Shown here piece by piece: positions 26,294-34,669 of a stretch of DNA of 64,000 nucleotides. The notes beneath the pieces were generated by a model. It saw only the letters and a list, made by a program, of their open reading frames with translations. It was not told the DNA's origin and did no database searches. This DNA comes from Candidatus Binatia bacterium. Its GTDB lineage: Bacteria; Desulfobacterota; Binatia; Bin18. Numbering within the stretch: position 1 is the stretch's first letter; every line of letters starts with the position of its first letter. The stretch spans positions 1 to 64,000 of the forward strand of contig JAJDTY010000086.1 in the NCBI GenBank assembly GCA_022826945.1, read 5' to 3'. The translations under genes and the position numbers were made by a program.

Positions 26294-26347
26294 AAAGAGG
26301 GAACGTGCCCTCCAGTCATCCGCAGAAGCGGGACACGTTCCCTCTTT
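26294..26347. repeat. 54-bp palindromic repeat, variant copy (before methylsuccinyl-CoA dehydrogenase gene)
   Basis: AAAGAGGGAACGTG (26294-26307) pairs with CACGTTCCCTCTTT at the right end (26334-26347), leaving an unpaired centre. Layout, overall size (54 bp) and the outer AAAGAG..AACGTG pattern match two copies near 60.6 and 61.2 kb, but GG replaces TA at the seventh and eighth positions on both arms. That change is compensated, so the hairpin is preserved. It sits between the mcl promoter side and the ribosome site of the dehydrogenase gene (26383-26388). Confidence 0.7.
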
Positions 26348-26394
26348 TGTGGTATTTTCTCGGCACTCTTCTACTCTTTCATAAGGAGAACTGC

Positions 26395-28041
26395 ATGCCC
26401 GACACACTCCAACAAACCGGCCTGATCGTTGACGCGCTCCAAAAAGTCCGTGATGAGGCGCTCCAGCATGGCCGCAGCCTGACCGACAACGGCAAAGGCA
26501 TCGACGACCATCAGGTTCATGCCGAGCGACTAGCCTATCTGGCGACCGAAGTCGAAGCCGCCCGCTCCTGCCTGCACTACGCCCGGACCGCCAGAGAAAA
26601 TAGCGCTGACGAGACCGGCCATACGGCCAATATGGCCTTGGGGTTTGCTGCCGAGGTCGGCCAGCGCTTAGTCGGACAAGTCAGTACCCATATTGAAGAT
26701 TTCGGGTTTAATGAAGCGTTTCTGAACGACACGCTGGGACAGCCCCAGGTCAAGGCCACCATCCGGGACGGAGCACATGAGAGTCGCTTCCGCACGATCG
26801 GTCAGACTGTTTTGGCAACGAAAGGTGTAAATCATTCGTGGTTAGAGAGTGATATCGCGGAAATGACGCGGGATTCGGTGCGTCAGTTTGCCAAGAGCGA
26901 GGTTGCACCTATTGCGGAGCGCGTCCATCGCAACGACGAGCTGATTCCGGAATCCGTGATCAAAAACATGTCCGGGTTGGGCTATTTCGGCATGTCGGTA
27001 CCCGAAGAGTACGGCGGCGGCGGCATGGGTAATCTTGCTATGATTATCACCACCGAGGAGCTCTCTGCAGCCTCACTCGGCGTGGCTGGCAGTCTGATCA
27101 CCCGACCGGAAATTCTGACCAAGGCCCTGCTGCGCGGCGGTACCGAAGACCAGAAGAAGACATGGCTGCCACCGATTGCCAGCGGCGAACTGATGGTCGC
27201 CATTTCCGTAACCGAGCCGGACACCGGCTCCGACGTGGCCTCGGTCAAGTGCCGAGCCGAGCCCGCTACGGTCAACGGACAGAGCGGTTTTGTGATTGAC
27301 GGGGCCAAGGCGTGGTGCACGTTTGCCGGACGGGCAAATATTATTGCCCTGCTCGCCCGGACAAATCCCGAGGCCAGCTCCGGCGCGCGCGGGTTGTCCT
27401 TGTTCATTGTTGAAAAGGACGCCTTTCCGGGTCATTCGTTTGAGATGAAACAGGAGACCGGCGGGGTGCTTCAGGGGGACGCCATTCCGACCCTGGGATA
27501 TCGGGGAATGCATTCCTATGTGTTGAACCTTGATAAATATTTCGTCCCGGCTGAGAACCTGGTTGGTGGAGAGGCTGGGCTGAATAAGGGCTTTTACTTG
27601 CAGATGGCCGGCTTTGCCGCGGGACGGCTCCAAACCGGAGGACGCGCCACCGGGCTCGCCCAAGCTGCGCTGGAGGTCAGCGCCGCCTACGCGGACGAGC
27701 GCAAGCAGTTTAAGAAATCGCTGGGAGACTTCCAACTCACCCAGTACAAGCTGGGTCGCATGGCCACCCATATTACCGCGGCCCGCCAGATTACCTACGC
27801 CGCCGCACCGGCCATGGACAAAGACGAAGCGGCCACGCTGACCGCGGCCATGGCCAAACTGCTGGCCTGCGACGTGGCGGTCTGGGTCACCCAGGAGGGC
27901 CAGCTTATTCACGGCGGCTGGGGCTATGGCGAAGAGTATGCCATCTCGCGCTATGTCGTGGACGCCCTGGTGCTGCCCATTTTTGAGGGCGTCAAGCCTA
28001 TTCTGGAGCTCAAGGTGATCGCCCGCACGTTGTTGGCCTAG
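26395..28041 (+). CDS. msd: (2S)-methylsuccinyl-CoA dehydrogenase (acyl-CoA dehydrogenase family)
   Basis: A 548-residue flavoprotein that would oxidise methylsuccinyl-CoA to mesaconyl-CoA. Residues about 1-150 form an extra helical N-terminal region absent from ordinary acyl-CoA dehydrogenases, which are about 380 residues. The long extension is the hallmark of Msd. The core shows LGYFGMSVPEEYGG, AISVTEPDTGSDVAS, RGLSLFIVEKD and QLIHGGWGYGEEY. ATG at 26395 is set by AAGGAG seven bases upstream; an earlier in-frame start lies inside the palindromic repeat and is rejected. It is divergent from mcl, so the two pathway genes share a promoter region. Confidence 0.82.
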   Translation: MPDTLQQTGLIVDALQKVRDEALQHGRSLTDNGKGIDDHQVHAERLAYLATEVEAARSCLHYARTARENSADETGHTANMALGFAAEVGQRLVGQVSTHIEDFGFNEAFLNDTLGQPQVKATIRDGAHESRFRTIGQTVLATKGVNHSWLESDIAEMTRDSVRQFAKSEVAPIAERVHRNDELIPESVIKNMSGLGYFGMSVPEEYGGGGMGNLAMIITTEELSAASLGVAGSLITRPEILTKALLRGGTEDQKKTWLPPIASGELMVAISVTEPDTGSDVASVKCRAEPATVNGQSGFVIDGAKAWCTFAGRANIIALLARTNPEASSGARGLSLFIVEKDAFPGHSFEMKQETGGVLQGDAIPTLGYRGMHSYVLNLDKYFVPAENLVGGEAGLNKGFYLQMAGFAAGRLQTGGRATGLAQAALEVSAAYADERKQFKKSLGDFQLTQYKLGRMATHITAARQITYAAAPAMDKDEAATLTAAMAKLLACDVAVWVTQEGQLIHGGWGYGEEYAISRYVVDALVLPIFEGVKPILELKVIARTLLA

Positions 28042-28057
28042 AGCAATCGTACCCTGG

Positions 28058-28076
28058 GGGCGGGTACATCCCGCCC
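28058..28076. terminator. Hairpin between convergent genes
   Basis: GGGCGGG, a five-base loop TACAT, then CCCGCCC makes a perfect seven-pair GC stem. It lies in the 45-base gap between the convergent dehydrogenase and monooxygenase operons. There is no strong T-run on either strand, so it may act as a weak bidirectional terminator or be a repeat remnant. Confidence 0.5.
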
Positions 28077-28086
28077 GGAGCAAGAC

Positions 28087-28386
28087 CTAGAGATTCTTCG
28101 TCAAATAGAAGCGCATATAGTGTGCACTGGTTTCGATCTGTCCAGCAAAAGAACTGAGGACGGTCTCCAGTTCCTGCATGTGGAACGGCCGACCAAGGTG
28201 GGCCTCCATGGTCTCGCGCTTGATGAGACACTCGGTATCGGTCTCAACCCGAATATACGCATGGTGGTCTTCGACATGCACCTCTTTGTCCGGGTTGTCT
28301 TCGTAGATCGCATCAATTGCCGCATCCGCAATATCCCCGGCGCGGAGTACCGGGCCGACTCTGTTGTTGCCTGTCTGTTCGCTCAT
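28087..28386 (-). CDS. Diiron monooxygenase coupling/effector protein (TmoD/IsoD-like)
   Basis: A 99-residue protein of the MmoB/TmoD family, the cofactor-free effector that docks on the hydroxylase and controls oxygen activation. Seen in sequence: NNRVGPVLRAGDIADAAIDA, DHHAYIRVETDTECLIKR and FHMQELETVLSSFAGQI, close to the TmoD pattern. ATG at 28386 is chosen from family length; a longer frame would run into the Rieske gene. It is the last gene of the operon, starting two bases after the Rieske stop. The reductase gene that usually completes the operon does not follow: the next sequence is a hairpin and a convergent gene. Confidence 0.85.
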   Translation of the reverse strand: MSEQTGNNRVGPVLRAGDIADAAIDAIYEDNPDKEVHVEDHHAYIRVETDTECLIKRETMEAHLGRPFHMQELETVLSSFAGQIETSAHYMRFYLTKNL

Positions 28387-28388
28387 AT

Positions 28389-28727
28389 CTATACCCCGAC
28401 GCGCTTTGGCTCTATACCAACGACATCCACATAGATTTCGTCCTGCTCGATTTTGACGGGATAGCGGGCCAGCTCGCAGTCTTGGGGATTGATCCCTTGG
28501 CCCGACGTGACGTCGAATTGCCACACATGGGCGCTGCATGTGAGCACCTTGTGACCGTCGAAATCACCTTCGGCTAAGGAGAACTGTTGATGCGGACAAA
28601 TCCCCTGAATGGCGATGACCTCGCCATTCAGGGGGTAGACCAGGACAACGGGTTGCCCGTTAACCTCGTATGCGGCCATATCGCCCTCCCATACATCGTC
28701 GAGGCTACAGACTCGGGTGAACGCCAT
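28389..28727 (-). CDS. Rieske ferredoxin of diiron monooxygenase (TmoC/IsoC-like)
   Basis: A 112-residue Rieske-type [2Fe-2S] ferredoxin that would pass electrons to the hydroxylase. The cluster ligands are in GICPHQQFSLAEG (C-x-H) and TCSAHVWQFD (C-x2-H), with the ordinary spacing. ATG at 28727 follows the beta-subunit stop by 10 bases and gives the expected length; the upstream extension is proline-rich and unlike the family. Its presence places the enzyme among the four-component (toluene/isoprene/alkene) monooxygenases and separates it from three-component sMMO or phenol hydroxylase types. Confidence 0.9.
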   Translation of the reverse strand: MAFTRVCSLDDVWEGDMAAYEVNGQPVVLVYPLNGEVIAIQGICPHQQFSLAEGDFDGHKVLTCSAHVWQFDVTSGQGINPQDCELARYPVKIEQDEIYVDVVGIEPKRVGV

Positions 28728-28737
28728 GCAGGGAAAC

Positions 28738-29730
28738 TCAGTGTAAGTCGAGGGAACGTAAAAACTCGTGTACGGCCTGGGTGGCCGTGGCTGCTGCCTC
28801 TGGGCTGTCTGGTAAGGCCCGGCAGTATGCGTCGATGGCCCGTTCGGCCAAGGGGAGCCACTTCTCCACCCAGCCACGGATCACCGCCGCGTTTTCGGAT
28901 CGTTCGCCCGCAAAGCGGACCAGGGCGGTACCCCAGGTTCTGGAGCGCTGGACATCACGATATTCGGAATCGGCAATCAGGCCGAGCAAGCTGTCGCCCT
29001 GCCGACGGCCGGTAGCTGCCAGTTGACGCAGGAGAACCTCGTCGATGGCCAGCTTTGCCACCAAATTGAGCGCGACAAAACTCTCGCCCCAGTCGTAGGT
29101 GACCAAAACCTTTTCCATCAGTTCACGAAAGCCTTGCCAGGCCGGGTCATTTTCCCAGGCGGTACGCTCGGCCGTCCCGAATCCACTGTTCGGATAGGTC
29201 TGTTTCAACTCGGCGGCCCGATACGCAAGATGGGACACACAGCGCAGGGCATCCGCAGCCTGGTAGGTCGCGCAGTTCCGAATCGTACTCGATGGCACAA
29301 TCTGGACGAGATAATGCGAGGCCATCTGCACGGTATGAAACGCATAGCGGGCCGGAGTGTACAAGCGCGGCAGGACATCGATCCAGGCGGCATCAAGACC
29401 GGCGTCGTACTGGAGTTCGTTGTGCTGGTCGAACAGCCCTTCGATATAGGTCTCCTGGCCGTCTTGCAGGATATTGTAGGCGCGATAGGTGAGTTCGTCG
29501 GGGTCGCGAAACTCCTCCCAATCCCGACCGGTGAGAGGAGAGGCATGGCGGTATTTTTTGAACCACTTGGAGAGCGGGATATTCGGCCCCAGTTCAAACG
29601 GAGACTCTGCATTCTTGGCGTCGTACATGAGATTGGTTGAGACAATCTCATATTCGCTCGGGCGACGGCGGCGGCCGGCGAGATGACTCCAGGTCCGTAG
29701 CGGCTTGAGCGGTTCGGATTTGGTGCTCAT
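28738..29730 (-). CDS. Diiron monooxygenase hydroxylase beta subunit (TmoE/IsoE-like)
   Basis: A 330-residue ferritin-fold subunit lacking iron ligands, which forms the (alpha-beta-gamma)2 hydroxylase core. The N-terminal LKPLRTWSHLAGRRRRPSEY is highly typical of TmoE-type beta chains. Later parts include HTVQMASHYLVQIVPSSTI and SFVALNLVAKLAIDEV. Its ATG overlaps the gamma-subunit stop by four bases, so the two are translationally coupled. In TmoABCDEF-type operons the beta gene is fifth, after the Rieske and effector genes; here it is third, which is unusual. Confidence 0.92.
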   Translation of the reverse strand: MSTKSEPLKPLRTWSHLAGRRRRPSEYEIVSTNLMYDAKNAESPFELGPNIPLSKWFKKYRHASPLTGRDWEEFRDPDELTYRAYNILQDGQETYIEGLFDQHNELQYDAGLDAAWIDVLPRLYTPARYAFHTVQMASHYLVQIVPSSTIRNCATYQAADALRCVSHLAYRAAELKQTYPNSGFGTAERTAWENDPAWQGFRELMEKVLVTYDWGESFVALNLVAKLAIDEVLLRQLAATGRRQGDSLLGLIADSEYRDVQRSRTWGTALVRFAGERSENAAVIRGWVEKWLPLAERAIDAYCRALPDSPEAAATATQAVHEFLRSLDLH

Positions 29731-30014
29731 GGTCTGGGCTCGGGCGAAGCCGACTCTGCTGCTTCATAAAAGAGTTCGAGGCTCATCATGGGCGTGATGC
29801 CGGCCTCTTCAACCGTCATATCGCGCGGAAACGGTTTTTCAGCCCCGACCTTCCGCACCCGCAGCGGCGCGTCCGGCTTCTGGTTCTTCTCGAAACCAAT
29901 ACTCAGCTTGGCGGCCGTCTGACACACTTCATCCATCGTGTTCTCGGTATCGACGATGGAGACGTATAGGACAAATTCCTGGTGTAGATTATGGACAATG
30001 GGAATCTGTGCCAT
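29727..30014 (-). CDS. Diiron monooxygenase hydroxylase gamma subunit (TmoB/IsoB-like)
   Basis: A 95-residue small hydroxylase subunit. MAQIPIVHNLHQEFVLYV is followed by DTMDEV-type residues and a C-terminal VRKVGAEKPFPRDMTVEEAG, matching the TmoB ubiquitin-like fold. ATG at 30014 gives the canonical length; an earlier start at 30065 would overlap the alpha gene and add arginine- and glycine-rich residues. The stop lies within the start of the beta gene. Confidence 0.88.
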   Translation of the reverse strand: MAQIPIVHNLHQEFVLYVSIVDTENTMDEVCQTAAKLSIGFEKNQKPDAPLRVRKVGAEKPFPRDMTVEEAGITPMMSLELFYEAAESASPEPRP

Positions 30015-30022
30015 ACGGACCC

Positions 30023-31540
30023 TTAGGCGGCCTGGGCCTGCTCTTGGCGGTACTCCTCCAGCCAACTATGACTGAGGGCGTCTTCCCCCCACTCTCCCTC
30101 TTTGAGCGAAAAATAGTCGAGCAGCCCTTCGAGGGTCGGTGGCTGGATCATCCCGGCCACCATCCGGTCGGCAACGCTCAGATGATCTTTGTAGCGATCC
30201 GGGTTCTGCTGAAAAATCCAGCGGTCCACTGCCGAGCCAAAATGATACAGGCGACCCTCGTGTTCGAGCGGAAAATCCTGCAAGGGCCGACCGGTCTTGC
30301 CTGGAGCCCAGCCGGGCGTGCCGGTGATCGGCACTTGGGCCATATTGCAGAGCTGCACCATAGAGGGCAGGACCGTCTCGACCGGACCGTCCTTCAGGAA
30401 ACGGGCAATGATCGGGTCCCAGAAATGCGCCCCCCAGGTCTCTTCCCAGCCTGGGTATTTCTCCTCCAACCAGGCGCGTTCGGCCCGGCTGATGCCGGGC
30501 GGGACATCCCACCAGACCGATTTGTGAAAGGTCCAGATTCCGGCGTGCATCCCGTGGTGGCGCGTATCGAGGTCTGCCAGCATGGTGTCCCAATACCAGG
30601 GGCGTTCCAAACCGATATCAAGCAAGGTCCGCTCAAACTGACCAAAGACCCACTCCTGCATGAACTCTTTGAAGGATTTCTCGCGGCGGTCGAGCGGGGT
30701 GTAATAGTCCATGGACGGACCAGTCACCGTGGCGAATAGGGTCCAGGCCCGCCATATGGCGATATCAACTAGCCGCTGGGCCTCATCCTTCTTCCCGTTC
30801 TCGATCAAGATTTTCACGGCCGGACCGCCAATCTGGGCGTGCCGCGCTTCGTCGGTTTGAATGCTGGAGGCAAGATTGGAAAAGGAAATATCACCGGCCT
30901 GGGCGGCATCGGCCGCCAGGCCGAGAAATTGCAGATTGGAGAATCCGGTCTCAAAGGCAAACGTCAGCATCAGCGCCACTCCAACCGCGTCGCGACCGGC
31001 CATGATGTCATCGAAAAGATGGCGAGCGGCAACAACTGCCCACTCATTGGTATGCATCGACTTGGTCGCCCAGTCGAACTGCCGACTGCGGTGGACGTGT
31101 TCGTGCGGGAAATAGAGCTGAATCTGACCGTGGCGATTCTCGTCCAACGAGCCGAAGGTCGCCATATTGCGCATACCACCGGCCTTGCCAAAGCGGGCCA
31201 TGCGGGACTCCGCGCTTGATGCCATAGCCTCAAGCGTGGCAAACGCACCATAGTGCAGCTTGAGAATACTTACCCAGCCCGGCTCGGCCTGATCCAAGAA
31301 ATTGGCTCGCTGGAGCGCGGCTTTGACTGAATACACTCCGGCGTCCTTCTCGCGCTGGGTCCGTACATACTCACGATAGGTGACTTTATAGGGCTCGTCA
31401 TAGTTTTCCCAGACCTCAAGCGGCAGGCCCAGTGCCCCACTCTGCTCTTCCGGGAAAAGCGCGTCTTCAGAGACATATTTGGGCGTCCAATTGGTGTCGC
31501 GGGCAATGTCATACCAGTCGGCTCGGTCCAAGAGCGCCAT
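30023..31540 (-). CDS. Diiron monooxygenase hydroxylase alpha subunit (TmoA/IsoA/XamoA-like)
   Basis: The catalytic 505-residue subunit. All diiron ligands fall at the same numbers as in toluene 4-monooxygenase: E104, E134 and H137 (DENRH), E197, E231 and H234 (DEARH). Q141 and A107 of the pocket are kept. The conserved active-site threonine 201 is serine (FETGFSN), and residues 100 and 103 are Phe and Leu, so the pocket differs from T4MO. It would hydroxylate an aromatic or epoxidise an alkene such as isoprene or propene; which one cannot be told. CACAGGAGGGAACACCGT precedes the ATG, and it leads the five-gene operon. Confidence 0.93.
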   Translation of the reverse strand: MALLDRADWYDIARDTNWTPKYVSEDALFPEEQSGALGLPLEVWENYDEPYKVTYREYVRTQREKDAGVYSVKAALQRANFLDQAEPGWVSILKLHYGAFATLEAMASSAESRMARFGKAGGMRNMATFGSLDENRHGQIQLYFPHEHVHRSRQFDWATKSMHTNEWAVVAARHLFDDIMAGRDAVGVALMLTFAFETGFSNLQFLGLAADAAQAGDISFSNLASSIQTDEARHAQIGGPAVKILIENGKKDEAQRLVDIAIWRAWTLFATVTGPSMDYYTPLDRREKSFKEFMQEWVFGQFERTLLDIGLERPWYWDTMLADLDTRHHGMHAGIWTFHKSVWWDVPPGISRAERAWLEEKYPGWEETWGAHFWDPIIARFLKDGPVETVLPSMVQLCNMAQVPITGTPGWAPGKTGRPLQDFPLEHEGRLYHFGSAVDRWIFQQNPDRYKDHLSVADRMVAGMIQPPTLEGLLDYFSLKEGEWGEDALSHSWLEEYRQEQAQAA

Positions 31541-31647
31541 ACGGTGTTCCCTCCTGTGCCAGGCGTATCCGTACTTCTGACGAGGGAAGTATCATAGCCA
31601 AGCAGGATAGGAGGAGCAACACGAAGGGGAGGATTTGGCAGCATCCA

Positions 31648-32826
31648 TCACCGGCGAGATGCCAGCAGGGGAATGCTGCCGATGCAGCCCAGCCCGACCA
31701 CTGTGGTAGCGATCGCCACCAAAATGACCATCTCATAGCCTCCCATTCCCCACACCAGTGCGGCCAGGGTGGGGGCGAGGGCCGCGGCCAGGATGGATGG
31801 GATAGCCAGAAAGCCGGAGATAGTCCCGAAATGGGCTCTGCCCAACAGCTCGGCGGTCATCACCGGGCGGAGGATGCTGCTTATCCCAATCCCCGCTCCC
31901 TGGAGCACCACGAAGAGCGGGAGCAGCAGGGGAACGACCTGGGAGCAGAGCAGGGCTATTGCCGCACCGCTCATAGCAAGAAAACAGGTGAGAGCGATCC
32001 AAAACGTCGAAACGTATTTCTCCACTGCCAACATAGCCAGGCGACCCGCCACCTGCATGGGACCAATGGAAGAGGCTGTGAGGACCGCAGCTTCATCTGA
32101 CAGACCCCGTTCAGACAACAGCGGGAGGAGATGCGTTATCAGGCTGAAATGTTCTACATAGGCCATGCTGAATGCCACGGCGAGTAGCCAGAAGACCGGT
32201 GTCCTGAGCACGCGTGAGGCAGTTCCAGGGTGAGCGCCGATTGGAGCGCGTTGATCGGCTCGGTGTTGATCCGCATGCCGACACGCATTCCAGATGAGGG
32301 GAACAGCAACCAGGAGATTGACGCCGGCGACAATGACCACAGTATCTCTCCAGCCGACCCAGCCGACGAGCAGATGGATGCTCGGAAAGGCGAGGGTCCC
32401 GGCAAGACCGGCAACTAAGGTGACAAGGGTAATGGCTTTGCGAGCCTTGTCACCCAGGGCATGCGTCAGGATGGAGAAGCACGCCTCGTAGAGCGAGCCG
32501 GCCATGGCCACGCCAATGCCGAACCAGAGACAGTAGAATTGCCACGGATGTTCAACCCAGGCGAGGCCGGCCAGGAAGACGCCGCCCAGGGCGGCACTGC
32601 CGCTGAAGACGACCCGCCCGAAACCACGGTCTATGAGGCGTCCGGTCACAGGTCCGAGCAGGGCCGACGTAATGAGAGCCAGCGTGAGCGCTCCGGCAAG
32701 CTCGGTTTTCGACCAGCCCAGGTCGCGCTCCCACTCAAGCAGCAGCGCGGGAAACGAATAGTAGAGTGCCGCCCAGACCAGCGTTTCCGCAACCGCCAGC
32801 GGCCATACGATCCGACGGAAGGTCAT
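31648..32826 (-). CDS. Major facilitator superfamily transporter
   Basis: A 392-residue inner-membrane carrier with 12 predicted helices in two halves and a charged central loop (RHADQHRADQRAPIG, about residue 190). The loop between helices 2 and 3 has the MFS motif-A-like GPVTGRLIDRGFGR. The likely role is proton-coupled uptake or export of a small organic solute. It lies between mesaconyl-CoA hydratase and the monooxygenase operon, on the same strand as both, and could carry a substrate or a product of that pathway. No specificity is visible. Confidence 0.85.
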   Translation of the reverse strand: MTFRRIVWPLAVAETLVWAALYYSFPALLLEWERDLGWSKTELAGALTLALITSALLGPVTGRLIDRGFGRVVFSGSAALGGVFLAGLAWVEHPWQFYCLWFGIGVAMAGSLYEACFSILTHALGDKARKAITLVTLVAGLAGTLAFPSIHLLVGWVGWRDTVVIVAGVNLLVAVPLIWNACRHADQHRADQRAPIGAHPGTASRVLRTPVFWLLAVAFSMAYVEHFSLITHLLPLLSERGLSDEAAVLTASSIGPMQVAGRLAMLAVEKYVSTFWIALTCFLAMSGAAIALLCSQVVPLLLPLFVVLQGAGIGISSILRPVMTAELLGRAHFGTISGFLAIPSILAAALAPTLAALVWGMGGYEMVILVAIATTVVGLGCIGSIPLLASRR

Positions 32827-32903
32827 GCTGTTGACGCTGTATCAGCCGTCGAGACCGGGTAAAAGGCGAGACAGGCACTGAGTGCCGCTCACTGATTGGA
32901 CGG

Positions 32904-33986
32904 TCAGGTATAATGGCTGCGCCGTTTGACGGCTAGTTCACGTTCGAGATAGAAAATCTCGACCTTTTCCCCCACCCCGTCTTTGGGGATGAATTTATGA
33001 CCACGCAGGATGGTCTCGACAATACCCAGGTCGGGACGACCAGGATATTCATGGGTGCTAGTTATCTCGGTTGAGGCAAAGACAGTATCCCCAACAAAAA
33101 CCGGTCCCGTGTGTCGGCCGGTCACATAGCGCACATCCCCAACCGCATTATCGCCAACGTCGGGACAGGACAGCCCCAGGCAGAGATTAAACGGAATCCC
33201 ACCATAGACGATCAACTGACCACCAATATAGCGCTCTGGATTCTGGTCTATCATATACTGATTGGAGTGAACCTGAGAGGTATTATCCAAGAGGGCGGTC
33301 CATTCCATGTGCGCGGTGGTCACCGTCCGTCCGCGGGAATGTTCGAGCATGTCACCGGGGTGAAAGTCCTCAAAATAGGTATCATCATTGGCCAGGTGGG
33401 CCAGGTTTTCGTAACGCCGACTCTTGTCATACTCCGGCACAACAAGTTCGCAGGGGATATGGGGGATCTCATCCAGGGTCGCGTCTTCGATCTGCGCGGC
33501 CATATTATCTTTCCAGATTTGCACCTTGCGTTGCAGGGTCAGCACAATTTCACCGTGCTGGTTCCGGCCGGTCGTCTGGACGTGGACAACACCCCGGTCC
33601 TGGTCCCGTGAGGAAGGCTTGACGCCGAGGATGGTCGTCTCAACCTCAATCGTATCGCCGATATATACCGGAGCGCCAAAACGCATATCGCGGTATTCGA
33701 GATTGGCCCGCGCGTTTTCCGAAATATCTTCAACGCTCTGGCTGAAGACGATGTTCATCACCAAACCGGGCGGGGCCACCAGACCGCGGAAACCATACTG
33801 TTCGGCATAGCGCGCATTTTTCGACAGCGGATTGGTTGTCATGCCGAATTCGGTAAAGGCATTAAACAAGCCTTCGGTTACGGTTTTTCCAACCTTATGC
33901 CGAAACAACTGACCAACTGAGAAATCTTCGAGGAAATTACCGCGCTTCTTCCGGATATGCACCCGTACTCCTTTGTGTCCGTTCAT
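32904..33986 (-). CDS. mch: Mesaconyl-CoA hydratase (tandem MaoC/hot-dog family)
   Basis: A 360-residue protein with two MaoC-like hot-dog domains (about residues 15-165 and 200-340), the layout of mesaconyl-CoA (2-methylfumaryl-CoA) hydratase. It would add water to mesaconyl-CoA to give beta-methylmalyl-CoA. Seen: GNFLEDFSVGQLFRHKVGKT, GLVAPPGLVMN, GAPVYIGDTIEVETTI, then FHPGDMLEHSRGRTVTTAHM and GPVFVGDTVFASTEI. Its ATG overlaps the stop of the upstream hydrolase gene (ATGA), placing it in an operon with that gene and a cobalamin adenosyltransferase. Another MaoC-type hydratase is possible, but pathway context is strong. Confidence 0.8.
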   Translation of the reverse strand: MNGHKGVRVHIRKKRGNFLEDFSVGQLFRHKVGKTVTEGLFNAFTEFGMTTNPLSKNARYAEQYGFRGLVAPPGLVMNIVFSQSVEDISENARANLEYRDMRFGAPVYIGDTIEVETTILGVKPSSRDQDRGVVHVQTTGRNQHGEIVLTLQRKVQIWKDNMAAQIEDATLDEIPHIPCELVVPEYDKSRRYENLAHLANDDTYFEDFHPGDMLEHSRGRTVTTAHMEWTALLDNTSQVHSNQYMIDQNPERYIGGQLIVYGGIPFNLCLGLSCPDVGDNAVGDVRYVTGRHTGPVFVGDTVFASTEITSTHEYPGRPDLGIVETILRGHKFIPKDGVGEKVEIFYLERELAVKRRSHYT

Positions 33987-34669
33987 CTCAAGGCCGAGAG
34001 AAATTCCTGGCGCCCCCTGGCGCTGAGATGCAGATACATATTGTGACGTTTTTGCGCCCCAAGGGTATCCCAGGGCTGAGAAGCATAATTATGACCAGGA
34101 TAGAGAACGGTCTCGTCTGCCAGTTGTGAGAGCGTTTGCAGGCTCGAGTACATGTCTTCCGGACTGCTGCCCGGCAGGTCGACCCGGCCGCACGAGTTAA
34201 TAAACAGCGTATCACCGGCCACTAGACGATTCTCGATCAGAAAACATTGTGAGCCGGGCGTATGTCCGGGCGTGTGAATGAACTTGATGGTCATCGCACC
34301 CACAGTGGTCGTATCACCGCCCGCGACCTGCACGATGTCGGAATCGGACACACCGACCAGACGGCCGAGGAATTCGGATTCGGCCTTGTGGATATACACC
34401 TTGGCTTTCACCTGTTCGAGCAGTTCAGCCACACCCTGGATGTGGGTACCGAACAAATCGCCACCGAGGTGATCTTGGTGATAGTGGGTCACCAGCGCCT
34501 GGGTAACGGTGAACCCATCCTGTTCCGCGGCCTGAATGATGGCCGGAATATCCCAGGCGGCGTCGATAACGACCGCTTCACGCGTGGCCGTATCCCCAAT
34601 CAGGTAGGTAAAATTCTGCATGGGACCAATTTCAATTTGCTTGAAATAGAGGGAAGACTCGGCCATCAT
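33983..34669 (-). CDS. Metallo-beta-lactamase-fold hydrolase (glyoxalase II/ETHE1-like)
   Basis: A 228-residue metallo-hydrolase. THYHQDHLGG is the HxHxDH metal motif (about residue 61), HTPGHTPGSQ gives the next histidine, AGDTLF the bridging aspartate, and YPGHNY the last histidine. Its size and PGH-x-Y ending fit glyoxalase II-like thioesterases and persulfide dioxygenase-like proteins. It overlaps both neighbours by four bases. Tandem ATGs (34669 and 34666) leave the exact start open. In this operon it might hydrolyse a thioester intermediate, but this is a guess. Confidence 0.85.
   Translation of the reverse strand: MMAESSLYFKQIEIGPMQNFTYLIGDTATREAVVIDAAWDIPAIIQAAEQDGFTVTQALVTHYHQDHLGGDLFGTHIQGVAELLEQVKAKVYIHKAESEFLGRLVGVSDSDIVQVAGGDTTTVGAMTIKFIHTPGHTPGSQCFLIENRLVAGDTLFINSCGRVDLPGSSPEDMYSSLQTLSQLADETVLYPGHNYASQPWDTLGAQKRHNMYLHLSARGRQEFLSALR

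Noticed and set aside
26305-26394. A longer N terminus for methylsuccinyl-CoA dehydrogenase
   Set aside because: The extra codons lie within the palindromic repeat and the leader. A strong AAGGAG site fixes ATG at 26395.
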